From positions 186,001 through 250,000 of the forward strand of contig JAHBVR010000011.1 of NCBI GenBank assembly GCA_019637395.1: a stretch of 64,000 bases of DNA, given 5' to 3'. Made by a program: the position numbers and the translations under genes. Below the pieces are notes generated by a model. The model searched no databases. It was given only the letters and a program-made list of their open reading frames with translations, and had not been told where the DNA came from. Shown piece by piece: positions 1 to 7,955 of this stretch. The stretch is from Vulcanimicrobiota bacterium (GTDB lineage Bacteria > Vulcanimicrobiota > Xenobia > Xenobiales > JADMJV01). How positions within the stretch are numbered: the first letter of the stretch is position 1; each line of letters opens with the position of its first letter.

Positions 1-531
1 AAGCTGGGCATTTTCCTGGCTTTTCAGTATCCGACCTCCATCCCGGGCGTGACCCTGGCCAACTTCTTGCTGGCCAGTGTGAAAGCCATTCGCGGCGCGG
101 ATAACGTCAAGTTGCTGGCCTTCCGCAAAGAGCTGATCGCCCAGATGCAGGAACTCGGAATTAACCAGGATTTCGCCAAGCGCTACGTCAACGAAGGCTT
201 CTCCGGCGGCGAGAAAAAGCGCTGCGAAATCCTCCAGATGGCCATGCTCAAGCCCTCACTGGCCATTCTCGACGAAACCGACTCCGGTCTGGACATCGAC
301 GCTCTGCGCATCGTCTCCGACGGCGTCAATCGACTGACCACCCCCGAAATGGGCGTGCTGGTCATCACCCACTACCAGCGCCTGCTCAACCACATCAAAC
401 CCCACAAGGTGCACGTGCTCGTTCACGGCCGCATCGTTCAGTCGGGTGGACCCGAAGTCGCCCTGCAGCTCGAGGAAAAAGGTTACGACGAGCTGCTCAA
501 GGCCCACGGCTTAGAGCCCGCCGGCGTTTAA
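1..531 (+). CDS. sufC: SufC, Fe-S cluster assembly ATPase (5' partial)
   Basis: The frame is open from base 1, so the gene runs off the left edge; 176 residues are visible of the roughly 250 usual for SufC, and the Walker A part is outside. Visible are the early LAFQYP..IPGV segment typical of SufC, the ABC signature GFSGGEKKR (residues 68-76), Walker B ending [12 protein letters not shown] and the switch histidine in VITHYQR. SufC is the cytoplasmic ATPase of the SufBCD scaffold, and its ATP hydrolysis drives the conformational change needed for cluster building. sufB follows 12 nt after the stop. Identification is secure from motifs and context. Confidence 0.97.
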   Translation, partial: KLGIFLAFQYPTSIPGVTLANFLLASVKAIRGADNVKLLAFRKELIAQMQELGINQDFAKRYVNEGFSGGEKKRCEILQMAMLKPSLAILDETDSGLDIDALRIVSDGVNRLTTPEMGVLVITHYQRLLNHIKPHKVHVLVHGRIVQSGGPEVALQLEEKGYDELLKAHGLEPAGV

Positions 532-543
532 GGAGTATTGCTT

Positions 544-1956
544 ATGTCATCTGATGCTGCCCTCTTAGAAGAAATCGGCCAGGACTACAAATACGGCTTT
601 CACGATGGTGAAGAGAAGTACGTCTACAAGTCCAGCAAGGGCCTCACCCGCGAGATCGTCGAGACCATCTCCAAGCAGAAGAACGAGCCGGCCTGGATGC
701 TGGAGCGCCGCCTGGAAGCTCTGGACATCTTCAACAGCAAGCCCATGCCCGAATGGGGTTCGGATCTGTCCGAGATCGATTTCTCCGATATTCATTACTT
801 CATGAAAGCCAATGAAGGCGTCGAGAAATCCTGGGACGACGTGCCTGAGTACATCAAGAAGACTTTTGATCGGTTAGGCATCCCGGAAGCGGAAAGAAAA
901 TTCCTGGCCGGCGTATCGGCTCAGTATGACTCCGAGGTCGTCTATCACTCGATTCGCGAAGACCTGGAAAAACTCGGCGTCATCTTCCTCGATATGGACT
1001 CGGGCCTCAAAGAGTATCCCGAAATCGTGCAAAAATACTTCGGCACCATCATCCCGTCCGCGGACAACAAATTTGCCGCGCTAAACACGGCGGTCTGGTC
1101 CGGTGGCTCGTTCATCGTGGTGCCGGCCGGCGTCAAGGTGGAGATTCCCCTGCAGGCTTACTTCCGCATCAACGCTCAGAACATGGGCCAGTTCGAACGC
1201 ACTCTGATCATCGCCCAGCCCGGCTCCTCGGTGCACTACATCGAGGGCTGCACGGCGCCGATCTACGCCAGCGATTCGCTGCACTCGGCGGTGGTCGAGC
1301 TGATCGCCGAGGAAGGCTCGACCATCCGCTACACCACCATTCAGAACTGGTCCAACAACGTCTTCAACCTGGTGACCAAGCGCGCGTATGCTTATAAGAA
1401 CGCCACCGTGGAGTGGATCGACGGCAACCTCGGCTCCAAGATCACCATGAAGTATCCGGCCGTCCATCTGATGGAAGAAGGCGCCCGCGGCGAAGTTCTC
1501 TCCATCGCCTATGCCGGCAAAGGCCAGCATCAGGACGCCGGCGCCAAGATGGTCCACCTGGCGCCCAATACCGCCTCGACGGTTCTTTCCAAGTCGATCT
1601 CCCGCGATGGGGGGCGGACTTCCTACCGCGGCCTGGTCAAAGTGGCTCCGGACGCGCACAACGTCAAGGTCAACGTGCGTTGTGACGCTCTGCTCCTGGA
1701 CGACAAGAGCCGCTCCGACACTTATCCCTATATGGAAATCGACAACAAGGACGTGCAGGTCGGCCACGAGGCCACCGTCTCCAAGATCGGCGACGAGCAG
1801 CTCTTCTATCTGATGAGCCGCGGCCTCTCCGAGAATGACGCCATCGCCATGATTGTGAACGGCTTCTTCGAGCCCTTCATCAAGGAATTACCGATGGAAT
1901 ACGCGGTCGAGTTGAACCGCCTGATCCAGTTGGAAATGGAAGGTTCGATCGGTTGA
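544..1956 (+). CDS. sufB: SufB, Fe-S cluster scaffold subunit
   Basis: The 470-residue length matches SufB. I chose ATG 544 because AAGGAG at 530-535 lies 8 nt upstream; a TTG at 538 sits too close to it. Family hallmarks are [15 protein letters not shown] near the N-terminus, the beta-helix core with EGCTAP and [18 protein letters not shown], and the C-terminal [10 protein letters not shown] / [20 protein letters not shown] block shared with SufD. SufB binds SufC and SufD and is the main scaffold on which clusters are assembled in the cytoplasm. Its stop overlaps the sufD start by one base. Confidence 0.97.
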   Translation: MSSDAALLEEIGQDYKYGFHDGEEKYVYKSSKGLTREIVETISKQKNEPAWMLERRLEALDIFNSKPMPEWGSDLSEIDFSDIHYFMKANEGVEKSWDDVPEYIKKTFDRLGIPEAERKFLAGVSAQYDSEVVYHSIREDLEKLGVIFLDMDSGLKEYPEIVQKYFGTIIPSADNKFAALNTAVWSGGSFIVVPAGVKVEIPLQAYFRINAQNMGQFERTLIIAQPGSSVHYIEGCTAPIYASDSLHSAVVELIAEEGSTIRYTTIQNWSNNVFNLVTKRAYAYKNATVEWIDGNLGSKITMKYPAVHLMEEGARGEVLSIAYAGKGQHQDAGAKMVHLAPNTASTVLSKSISRDGGRTSYRGLVKVAPDAHNVKVNVRCDALLLDDKSRSDTYPYMEIDNKDVQVGHEATVSKIGDEQLFYLMSRGLSENDAIAMIVNGFFEPFIKELPMEYAVELNRLIQLEMEGSIG

Positions 1957-3134
1957 TGAGCGCTACTCTAGAACTCCCTGTCCAGGTCAAAGGCCTGGAA
2001 GCTCCCAAGCACAAGGGCGCCTTCGAGCGGCTCAGCTCGCTGGCGTTCCCCACCCATCGCGATGAAGTCTGGCGCCGCACCGATCCGGACCTGGTCAAAC
2101 CCGAAGGCCAGGCGGTGGTGGCTCCCCAGTCCACCTTCGGCATGCTCAAAGGCGAAGCCGTTCCCGCCGGTGTGACGCTCGAGTCCATCGACAAAGGGGT
2201 CCAGCACATCTTCAGCGTGGCCCCGGTGGCCAAGACCAATTTGTTCGATGCTCTGAACGGCGTTGTCTACCAAGGCGGCACTTTCCTCAAAGTGGGCAAA
2301 GACGTCAGCACCGGCGAGCAGGCTCTGTTCGTGCACCATCATTTTAAGGATAAGGGCCTGGCCGCTCCCCGCAGCTTTTTGCACGTGGGTGCCGGCAGCT
2401 CCATTACCCTGGTAGAGTATTTTACCGCCGACGACCCGGAGATTCTGGGCGTTCCCAGCGTGGAAGTCGAGGTTGAAGAAGGCGCCAAGTTCCGCTACGT
2501 TCACGTGAACCTGTGGAACAACACGGCTCGAGTGGTACCCACCGTGCACGCCCGTGTCAAAAAGGACGCTCACTTTGAGATGCTCTTCGCCGGTTTCGGC
2601 ACCAGGCTGACCAAGGCGTTCTTCGAGAGCGACCTGGTGGGCGAGGGCTGCAAGTCGGAAGTGCTCGGCATCATCCTGGGTCAGGGCCGCCAGCACTACG
2701 ACCTGGACGCCCAGCAGAATCACCGGGTCGGCAAGACCGTCTCCGACGTGCTCTGCCACGTGGCCCTCACCGACCGGGCGCGCTCGGTTTTCGCCGGCAA
2801 CATCCTGTGCGAACCGGGTGCCCAGCAGATCGACGGCTACCAGCAAAACCGCAACCTGCTGCTCTCGGACAAGGCTCGCGCCAACTCTATGCCGCGACTC
2901 GAGATCGAAGCCAACGACGTGCGCTGCACCCACGGCGCCTCCTTCGCCACCTACGATCGCGACCAGAAGTTCTACCTGCAGACGCGCGGCCTGACCGCCT
3001 ATGAGGCCGAACATCTGCTGGTGACGGGCTTTTTCGCGGCCGTGGTCGAGCGTATGGACCACGAAGCCGTGGGCGAATGGCTGGCCGAAAAGCTGGAAGC
3101 CAAAATGCAGGCGGCCCTGGGTAAGTCCAAGTAA
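1956..3134 (+). CDS. sufD: SufD, Fe-S cluster assembly protein
   Basis: This 392-residue SufD-family protein starts at ATG 1956, overlapping the sufB stop (TGATG), so it is probably translationally coupled. The N-terminal RDEVWRRTDP segment corresponds to the E.WR.TD motif of SufD. The C-terminal half has the conserved GRQHYDLDAQQNH, QQIDGYQQNRNLLLSDKA and CTHGASFATYD blocks seen in SufB/SufD proteins. SufD pairs with SufB and SufC in the scaffold complex. A Rieske-type gene begins directly after the stop, as in several SUF operons outside the enterobacteria. Confidence 0.96.
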   Translation: MSATLELPVQVKGLEAPKHKGAFERLSSLAFPTHRDEVWRRTDPDLVKPEGQAVVAPQSTFGMLKGEAVPAGVTLESIDKGVQHIFSVAPVAKTNLFDALNGVVYQGGTFLKVGKDVSTGEQALFVHHHFKDKGLAAPRSFLHVGAGSSITLVEYFTADDPEILGVPSVEVEVEEGAKFRYVHVNLWNNTARVVPTVHARVKKDAHFEMLFAGFGTRLTKAFFESDLVGEGCKSEVLGIILGQGRQHYDLDAQQNHRVGKTVSDVLCHVALTDRARSVFAGNILCEPGAQQIDGYQQNRNLLLSDKARANSMPRLEIEANDVRCTHGASFATYDRDQKFYLQTRGLTAYEAEHLLVTGFFAAVVERMDHEAVGEWLAEKLEAKMQAALGKSK

Positions 3135-3446
3135 ATGGGACGCCATCCCGTCGGAGCCACTCAGGACTTTGAGCCCCAAAAAGTCAAAGTCCTGAGAGCG
3201 GGGGGCGAGCGCATCTGCGTGGCCCTTCACGAAGGCCAATTCTATGCCTTCGAAGACCGTTGCACCCACGATGACGGCCCCCTCGGCGGCGGTGCGCTGG
3301 AAGGTTGTCAAATCGAGTGCCCGCGCCACGGGGCTCGTTTTGACATCCGCACCGGGCGCGTCACCGCCCCGCCCGCCTTTACACCGATCGAAATTTATCA
3401 GACCGAAGTCAGCGATGGCCAGGTCTTCGTGCTCATGGAGGACTGA
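3135..3446 (+). CDS. Rieske-type [2Fe-2S] ferredoxin
   Basis: A 103-residue small Rieske protein of the non-haem dioxygenase-ferredoxin type. The two cluster motifs are intact: CTHDDGPL (C-x-H) and CPRHGARFD (C-x2-H), spaced as in bacterial Rieske ferredoxins. There is no signal peptide or membrane segment, so it should be a cytoplasmic electron carrier. The start abuts the sufD stop and its own stop overlaps the next ATG by one base, so it belongs to the suf operon. It may supply electrons for cluster assembly, but the redox partner is not known from the sequence. Confidence 0.93.
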   Translation: MGRHPVGATQDFEPQKVKVLRAGGERICVALHEGQFYAFEDRCTHDDGPLGGGALEGCQIECPRHGARFDIRTGRVTAPPAFTPIEIYQTEVSDGQVFVLMED

Positions 3447-3802
3447 TGTCAGAAGAAACCACCACCCCTGCGGAAACCGAAGCTCCCCCGCTGACCTTGA
3501 GCTCAGACGAGATCAGGGAAGCCATCAAAGAGGTGATCGACCCGGAAATCGGCATGAATATTGTCGACCTGGGCCTGATCTACGACGTCCTTCCCAACCC
3601 GGAAACGGGTATCGTGGACGTCAACATGACGCTGACCAGCCCGGGCTGCCCGGCCGGGCCGGAAATTACCAGCGCCGTCTGGATGACCGTCAAACGCCTG
3701 CCCGGTGTCAAGGACTGCGAAGTCAAGCTGGTCTGGAGCCCGCGCTGGGATCCCCAGGTGCACGCCTCTGAAGAGGCCCGCCTATACCTCGGGATTTGGT
3801 GA
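3446..3802 (+). CDS. SufT/MIP18-family (DUF59) Fe-S maturation protein
   Basis: A 118-residue protein of the MIP18/PaaD/SufT family. The characteristic VIDPEIGMNIVDLGLIYDV block (residues about 31-49) and the MTLTSPGCPAGPEI block with the conserved cysteine are present. A proline/threonine-rich 25-residue N-terminus precedes the domain. SufT proteins act late in Fe-S cluster maturation or transfer. It is the last gene of the suf operon here: the 3' end overlaps the end of a converging Uma2 remnant by 21 bp. sufS and sufU are not seen downstream and, if linked, must lie to the left of the window. Confidence 0.93.
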   Translation: MSEETTTPAETEAPPLTLSSDEIREAIKEVIDPEIGMNIVDLGLIYDVLPNPETGIVDVNMTLTSPGCPAGPEITSAVWMTVKRLPGVKDCEVKLVWSPRWDPQVHASEEARLYLGIW

Positions 3803-4012
3803 ACCCCCGACGATAGGCGCGAAAATCGCGTCCATCTCGAAGCGAAGGCCGCGGAACTCGAAAGTATCGCCCAAAGTCAACGCGTGCACAATTTGGTAGA
3901 ACCCGTTGACCAACTCCATGACCTCGAAGGTCTGATGGGTTCCGTCGACGATCCAGTAGAAGGGCACTCCCGAGCGGGCATAACGATTGAGCTTGGTCAC
4001 GCGATCATAGCC
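3782..4012 (-). pseudogene. Uma2-family endonuclease remnant (C-terminal part)
   Basis: On the minus strand the frame reads YDRVTKLNRYARSGVPFYW, then IVDG and a beta-rich tail ending in PNPEV. This is the familiar C-terminal third of Uma2/DUF820 PD-(D/E)XK-like proteins (DR..K...YA..GVP.YWIVD). The N-terminal two thirds, with the catalytic acidic residues, are missing, and upstream sequence runs straight into the acyl carrier protein gene with no homologous start. A GTG at 4000 could express a 72-residue fragment. I read it as a truncated relic, confident of the family but not of the exact left limit. Confidence 0.75.
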
Positions 4013-4028
4013 CGGCGGCGGAACCCCC

Positions 4029-4253
4029 CTACATCGTCAGGGCCAGCACGTTCCGGGGAGTGTCGATCAGGTCCAGGCTGAAATCGACCCGACTGAAGTC
4101 CACTCCAAATTCTTGCTCCAACCAGACGATCAGCTCCATGGCATCGAGTGAATCCAGTCGCCCCGAGTTGAACAGCGATTCATCCGCCCCCAGCTGCGCG
4201 GAATCCCCGCGCAGGGCCAGGCGCGCCTGAAAGAAGTCCAGGATTTTTTGCAT
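4029..4253 (-). CDS. Acyl/peptidyl carrier protein (DltC-like)
   Basis: A 74-residue carrier protein starting at ATG 4253. The phosphopantetheine attachment motif is SGRLDSLDAMEL, with the serine of DSLDAMEL as the expected attachment site, and helix III-type sequence follows (LEQEFGVDFSRVDF). Length and the LFNSGRLDSLD signature resemble D-alanyl carrier protein DltC more than a fatty-acid ACP. A stand-alone adenylation enzyme begins 0.7 kb away on the other strand, which suggests that it loads this carrier. The toxin-antitoxin pair lies between them. The carrier assignment is firm; the DltC-like role is inference. Confidence 0.88.
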   Translation of the reverse strand: MQKILDFFQARLALRGDSAQLGADESLFNSGRLDSLDAMELIVWLEQEFGVDFSRVDFSLDLIDTPRNVLALTM

Positions 4254-4334
4254 AGCCGGGCTTTCGCCGGGCGCTCGAGAAGCCCCGTGCCCGTGGCGCT
4301 CCGGCACACGGCAAGTTAGCTTGACTGTGGAATA

Positions 4335-4352
4335 GTTAGTCAATAGACTAAC
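4335..4352. promoter_or_regulatory. Perfect inverted repeat, likely antitoxin operator
   Basis: GTTAGTC-AATA-GACTAAC is a perfect 7-bp inverted repeat ending 3 bp before the ATG of the antitoxin. Phd/YefM antitoxins repress their own operon by binding short palindromes at the promoter, so this is the obvious candidate operator. It would also overlap or follow a promoter, since the sequence from 4321 is AT-rich compared with its surroundings. Confidence 0.6.
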
Positions 4353-4355
4353 CCC

Positions 4356-4586
4356 ATGAAAGAAGTCACCATTCACGAGGCGAAAACCCATCTATCAGCC
4401 CTCATTCGTTCCGTAGAAGCAGGTGAAACAATCGTGGTGAAGCGCGGCAATGTGGCTGTTGCACGTTTGGTTCCAATGGATACTCCTCACAAAGAGAGAC
4501 CTCTGGGTCAATGGCGTGGAAAAATCACCATCGCGGATGACTTCGACGCCCCGCTTCCGCCAGAACTGGCCATCTATTTCGAATGA
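4356..4586 (+). CDS. Phd/YefM-family antitoxin
   Basis: A 76-residue type II antitoxin. The N-terminal VTIHEAKTHLSALIRSVEAG block with VVKRGNVAVARLVP is the Phd/YefM DNA-binding fold; the C-terminal part (DDFDAPLPPELAIYF) is the acidic/aromatic segment that usually wraps the toxin. It overlaps the toxin gene by 4 bp (ATGA), the standard arrangement for coupled expression. A perfect palindrome lies just upstream of the start and probably mediates autorepression. Neighbouring genes have no link to it, which fits a mobile defence or stabilisation module. Confidence 0.93.
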   Translation: MKEVTIHEAKTHLSALIRSVEAGETIVVKRGNVAVARLVPMDTPHKERPLGQWRGKITIADDFDAPLPPELAIYFE

Positions 4587-4978
4587 AATTACTGCTGGAC
4601 ACACACGTCTGGCTCTGGAGTGTCGCCGAGCCCGAGCAACTGGGCCCTCGCACCACTCAAATCCTGAGCCGCCTCGACTCCGAGATCTATCTTTCCGCTG
4701 TCAGCGCCTGGGAAGCTGCCATCAAATGGGGCCTCCGCAAACTCTCCTTGCCCGGCCGTCCCGAAGAACTCGTCCGAGACAGCCTGGCCATCAATCACTT
4801 CCGCAGACTCGAAATCTCTCACTCCCACGGTTGCGGCGTTGCCGACCTCCCCGATCATCATCGAGACCCCTTCGACCGGCTCCTCATCTCGCAGGCTCTG
4901 TGCGAAAACCTGACTCTACTTACCGCTGACAACGCCATACTGGCCTACCGGGTACCCATTCTGTGGGCTCTGGACTGA
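4583..4978 (+). CDS. VapC-like PIN-domain toxin ribonuclease
   Basis: A 131-residue PIN-domain protein. The first catalytic acid is in LLLDTHVWLW (D6), the second region in SAVSAWEAAIKWGL with a conserved glutamate, and the third in HHRDPFDRLLISQA (DPFDR). These match the subgroup of VapC toxins usually paired with Phd-type antitoxins. Such toxins cleave tRNA or other RNA in a metal-dependent way and arrest growth when the antitoxin is degraded. Its 3' end overlaps the presumed GTG start of the adenylation gene by 16 bp, so that start may lie slightly further downstream. Confidence 0.93.
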   Translation: MKLLLDTHVWLWSVAEPEQLGPRTTQILSRLDSEIYLSAVSAWEAAIKWGLRKLSLPGRPEELVRDSLAINHFRRLEISHSHGCGVADLPDHHRDPFDRLLISQALCENLTLLTADNAILAYRVPILWALD

Positions 4979-6441
4979 ACTACAACCTGGCCCATCCCTT
5001 CTGGTTGGCTTATCAGCGACACCCGCGGCGAGTGGCCCTGGAGCAGCTCAGCTATGCCGAAGTGGCCGCCCGAGCCAGCGCCGTGGCTCGCTGGCTGGGA
5101 CCGGCGGTCCGGCGAGTGGCCGTGCTGGGCAGTCGCTCGCCGGCGGCCTGCCTGGCCATCTTGGGAAGCTGCTGGTCGGGCGCCACCTACTTTCCTCTCA
5201 GCCCGAACTGGCCCGGCCAGAGAATCGCTGAACTGCTGCAACAGATCCAGCCGGACGCACTGCTGGTCGATGACCGCGGCCAGGCCAAAGTCGAAGCCGG
5301 CTGGCGAGTGCTCCAGCCCGAACAACTCGACCCGATCCCGGCCACTCCGCCGGCTCCGCTGCCTCCCGAGGCGATCGCCTACGTCATTTTCACCTCGGGG
5401 AGCACCGGCCGCCCTAAAGGAGTCTGCGTCTCCGCCCGGGCCGTACATCATCTACTGGAAGCCGCCGCCGCTTGCTTTCCCTTGACGGTGGAAGATCGCT
5501 ATGCCGGCAATTTCGAATTCAGCTTTGACGCTTCCGTCTTCGACCTGTTCCTGACCTGGAAAGCCGGCGCCAGCCTGCAGCTGGTTCCTCCGGCCCAGGC
5601 TCTGGCTCCCCACGCCTTCCTGCGCCGGCATAAAATCACCGCCACCGTGCTGGCGCCTTGCAGCTTGACCGGCATGGAGCGGCTCAAACTGCTCCAACCC
5701 GGCAGTCTGCCCGACTTACGCTGGTCCCTCTTCGGCGCCGAGGCCTTGCTGGAAAGCCAGGCCCAACTCTGGCAGCAGGTCGCTCCCAACAGCCAGGTGG
5801 TCAGCCTCTACGGACCCACCGAAAATACCGTCACCAGCCTGTTTCAGCCGCTCACCCGCCCTCCGGTGGTGACCCCCGAGCGCCACACCATCGCCCTGGG
5901 CCGACCGTTACCGGGGGTCGACGCCCTGGTGGTGGATGAGCGAAACCAGCCAGTCCCCCCAGGTACTCACGGCCAATTGGTGCTGCAGGGCAACCAGTTG
6001 GCCTCGGGCTATCTGGACGATCCGGTGCTGACCCGGCAGCGCTTTCGCGAACTGCGGGGAATCCGCAGCTATCTGACCGGTGACTGGGGCTATCAGGATG
6101 CTGGCGGCATCTTCCACTGCCTGGGCCGGCAAGACCTCCAGGTGAAGGTCCGTGGGCACCGCCTGGAACTGGAAGAAGTGGAAACCTGCCTGCGCGAGGT
6201 CTGCCGGGGAGCCGAGGTGGCCGCCCTGGCCTGGCCGAACCGACCCGGCCACTGGAATGAAATCGTGGCTTTCGTAAGCGGCGGCCCATGGGATGAAAAG
6301 GTCCTGCGCCAGCAGCTCAGCCTCCGGCTGCCCGGCCACGGGCTGCCCCGCGCCATTCACTCACTGGCACGACTCCCTCGCTCGGAAAACGGTAAAATCG
6401 ATCGTTCGGCTTTACGAGACTGGCTCGACGCCCGTGGCTAG
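4963..6441 (+). CDS. Stand-alone amino-acid adenylation enzyme (DltA/NRPS A-domain type)
   Basis: A 492-residue ANL-superfamily enzyme with complete adenylation core motifs: A3 FTSGSTGRPKGV (about residues 143-154), A4 FEFSFDASVFDLF, A5 SLYGPTENTVTSL, A7 YLTGDWG, A8 LGRQDLQVKVRGHRLELEEVE-like hinge and A10 ENGKIDRSAL with catalytic Lys478. It should activate an amino acid as its adenylate and load it on a carrier protein. No condensation or thiolation domain is fused, as in DltA. An MBOAT-like membrane protein overlaps its end and a carrier protein lies just upstream on the other strand. GTG 4963 overlaps the toxin gene; TTG a few codons later is an alternative start. Confidence 0.9.
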   Translation: MGSGLNYNLAHPFWLAYQRHPRRVALEQLSYAEVAARASAVARWLGPAVRRVAVLGSRSPAACLAILGSCWSGATYFPLSPNWPGQRIAELLQQIQPDALLVDDRGQAKVEAGWRVLQPEQLDPIPATPPAPLPPEAIAYVIFTSGSTGRPKGVCVSARAVHHLLEAAAACFPLTVEDRYAGNFEFSFDASVFDLFLTWKAGASLQLVPPAQALAPHAFLRRHKITATVLAPCSLTGMERLKLLQPGSLPDLRWSLFGAEALLESQAQLWQQVAPNSQVVSLYGPTENTVTSLFQPLTRPPVVTPERHTIALGRPLPGVDALVVDERNQPVPPGTHGQLVLQGNQLASGYLDDPVLTRQRFRELRGIRSYLTGDWGYQDAGGIFHCLGRQDLQVKVRGHRLELEEVETCLREVCRGAEVAALAWPNRPGHWNEIVAFVSGGPWDEKVLRQQLSLRLPGHGLPRAIHSLARLPRSENGKIDRSALRDWLDARG

Positions 6442-7897
6442 TCCCGCGACCGGAGGCCCGGGCTGTGGGCAATTTTCGGCAAGAATCGAGGACCATCCAC
6501 GCTTGCTGGCCTGGGCCCAGAGTGGAGCCGGCCGCCTTCTGCTGCTCTTGACCTTCACGGCCCTGTTCTATCCGCTCTATACGCCGTATCTGCTGCCGGG
6601 ACGCCCCGGCCCCTGGCAGATCATCCTTTCCGCCGCTCTCTGTTCGCTGGCCGGGTCCTATCGGGCTTACATGCTGGCACTCACCACTCTGGCAGGCCCG
6701 CTACTGGCGCCCGACTGGTATCCGAGCGGTTGGCTAAAAAACCTGGCCGAGCAGCAAGGCCTGCCTCCCCATTCCTTGTTTCCCCTGCAGCTACTGGCCG
6801 TGGCTTACCTGGCTCTGATGACCACGGCATTCTATCGGCTGCGCCGCAAGTACCCTCAGAGCTGGCCTCTGCCGGCACTCTTTCTGCTCTATGCAGTGAA
6901 CCTGGCGCTGGTCTTGAGTCCCCTCAGCGCCGGTCCGGCCGGCCTGCTCCTCTACACAGGCTTGTGGGCCTTCAGCGCCTACTTCTGGTTCATCGCCTTC
7001 GCCCTGCGCGACGCCAGTTCTCCGCAGGCCAGCCCGGCCTGGTTCCAACTGGCCACCTTCCACCCCTACTTCGGAGGCAGCATCATTCCGCTCGGCCTGG
7101 GCGCGGCCCATCTCCGCCAGCGCCAGGCCAAAGACAACCAGAGCCTGGCCCGCTGCCAACTCAAAGGCATCAAGCTGCTGCTGGCCTGCTGGGTGGCCAG
7201 TGGCCTGCTGGCGGCCTTGATCCGCCTGAGGCAGTGGGCGCGGCTTCCGGAGTTCAGCCTGATTTTACATCAGTACCTGGACGGCCAGGTCTTCTACCCG
7301 CGCAGTTTGTGCTGGTTGAGCCTGCTGGAGGCCTTTCCCGAGAGCCTGATGCAGGGATTCTTGCTGGGCAACCTGCTCATCGGGGCCGCCCGTATTGGCG
7401 GATTTCAGTTGCTACAACAGGTCTATCAGCCGTGGGGGGCGCGCTCCATCGCCGACTATTGGAACCGGGTTTCCTATTACTACAAAGAGACGGTGCTGCA
7501 GCTCTTCTTCTACCCCTGTTACCTGCGCTATTTCAAAGGCTGGCCACGTCTACGCCAGGCCTTCGCCATCTTCATGGCGGCGGGAGTGGGCAATCTTCTC
7601 TTTCATATCCGCCTGCTCGTGCCGCAGCTGCTGCAGCGAGGACCCCTGGAGACCCTGCGGGGAATGCATACTTACTTTTGCTACTGCCTCATCCTCTGCG
7701 CCGGTCTTTACTTTTCTCAACTCAAGTCTTCGCAACAACGGGCGGCCTTGACTTTGAGACAAAGAATCCTCACGCTGGGCTCCATCTTTCTCTTCTACTC
7801 CTTGCTGGGAGTTTTCGATGAACTCTACAGCCCCTGGGGCCCCTGGGCGCGCTGTAAATTTCTGGCTTATTTGTGGGGTTGGCGCGGCGCTCCCTGA
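6434..7897 (+). CDS. Polytopic membrane protein, MBOAT/DltB-like
   Basis: About 487 residues with roughly ten hydrophobic segments, starting at GTG 6434, overlapping the adenylation gene by 8 bp. Near residues 330-400 the sequence SIADYWNRVSYYYKETV...FFYPCYLRYF followed by a segment ending GVGNLLFHI resembles the MBOAT pattern (..FW.RW..S...W....PL, then a membrane segment with the active-site histidine), but it is diverged. If it is an MBOAT enzyme it would take the activated group from the carrier protein across the membrane, as DltB does. The call rests on context plus a weak motif. The longer frame upstream of 6434 overlaps the adenylation gene and is not coding. Confidence 0.6.
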   Translation: MASPATGGPGCGQFSARIEDHPRLLAWAQSGAGRLLLLLTFTALFYPLYTPYLLPGRPGPWQIILSAALCSLAGSYRAYMLALTTLAGPLLAPDWYPSGWLKNLAEQQGLPPHSLFPLQLLAVAYLALMTTAFYRLRRKYPQSWPLPALFLLYAVNLALVLSPLSAGPAGLLLYTGLWAFSAYFWFIAFALRDASSPQASPAWFQLATFHPYFGGSIIPLGLGAAHLRQRQAKDNQSLARCQLKGIKLLLACWVASGLLAALIRLRQWARLPEFSLILHQYLDGQVFYPRSLCWLSLLEAFPESLMQGFLLGNLLIGAARIGGFQLLQQVYQPWGARSIADYWNRVSYYYKETVLQLFFYPCYLRYFKGWPRLRQAFAIFMAAGVGNLLFHIRLLVPQLLQRGPLETLRGMHTYFCYCLILCAGLYFSQLKSSQQRAALTLRQRILTLGSIFLFYSLLGVFDELYSPWGPWARCKFLAYLWGWRGAP

Positions 7898-7955
7898 GTA
7901 TCTGGCAAGTCCCGGCTCATTCTGCTATATTGGAAGTTGTGACTGGAGGGATCCT

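Noticed and set aside
1081-3329. Long open frames on the minus strand opposite sufB and sufD
   Set aside because: They are antisense to unmistakable suf genes, have no ribosome-binding site and no recognisable domain; long shadow frames are normal at this GC content.
6293-6433. Upstream extension of the MBOAT-like gene
   Set aside because: It overlaps the NGKIDR end of the adenylation enzyme in another frame and has no hydrophobic or family features.
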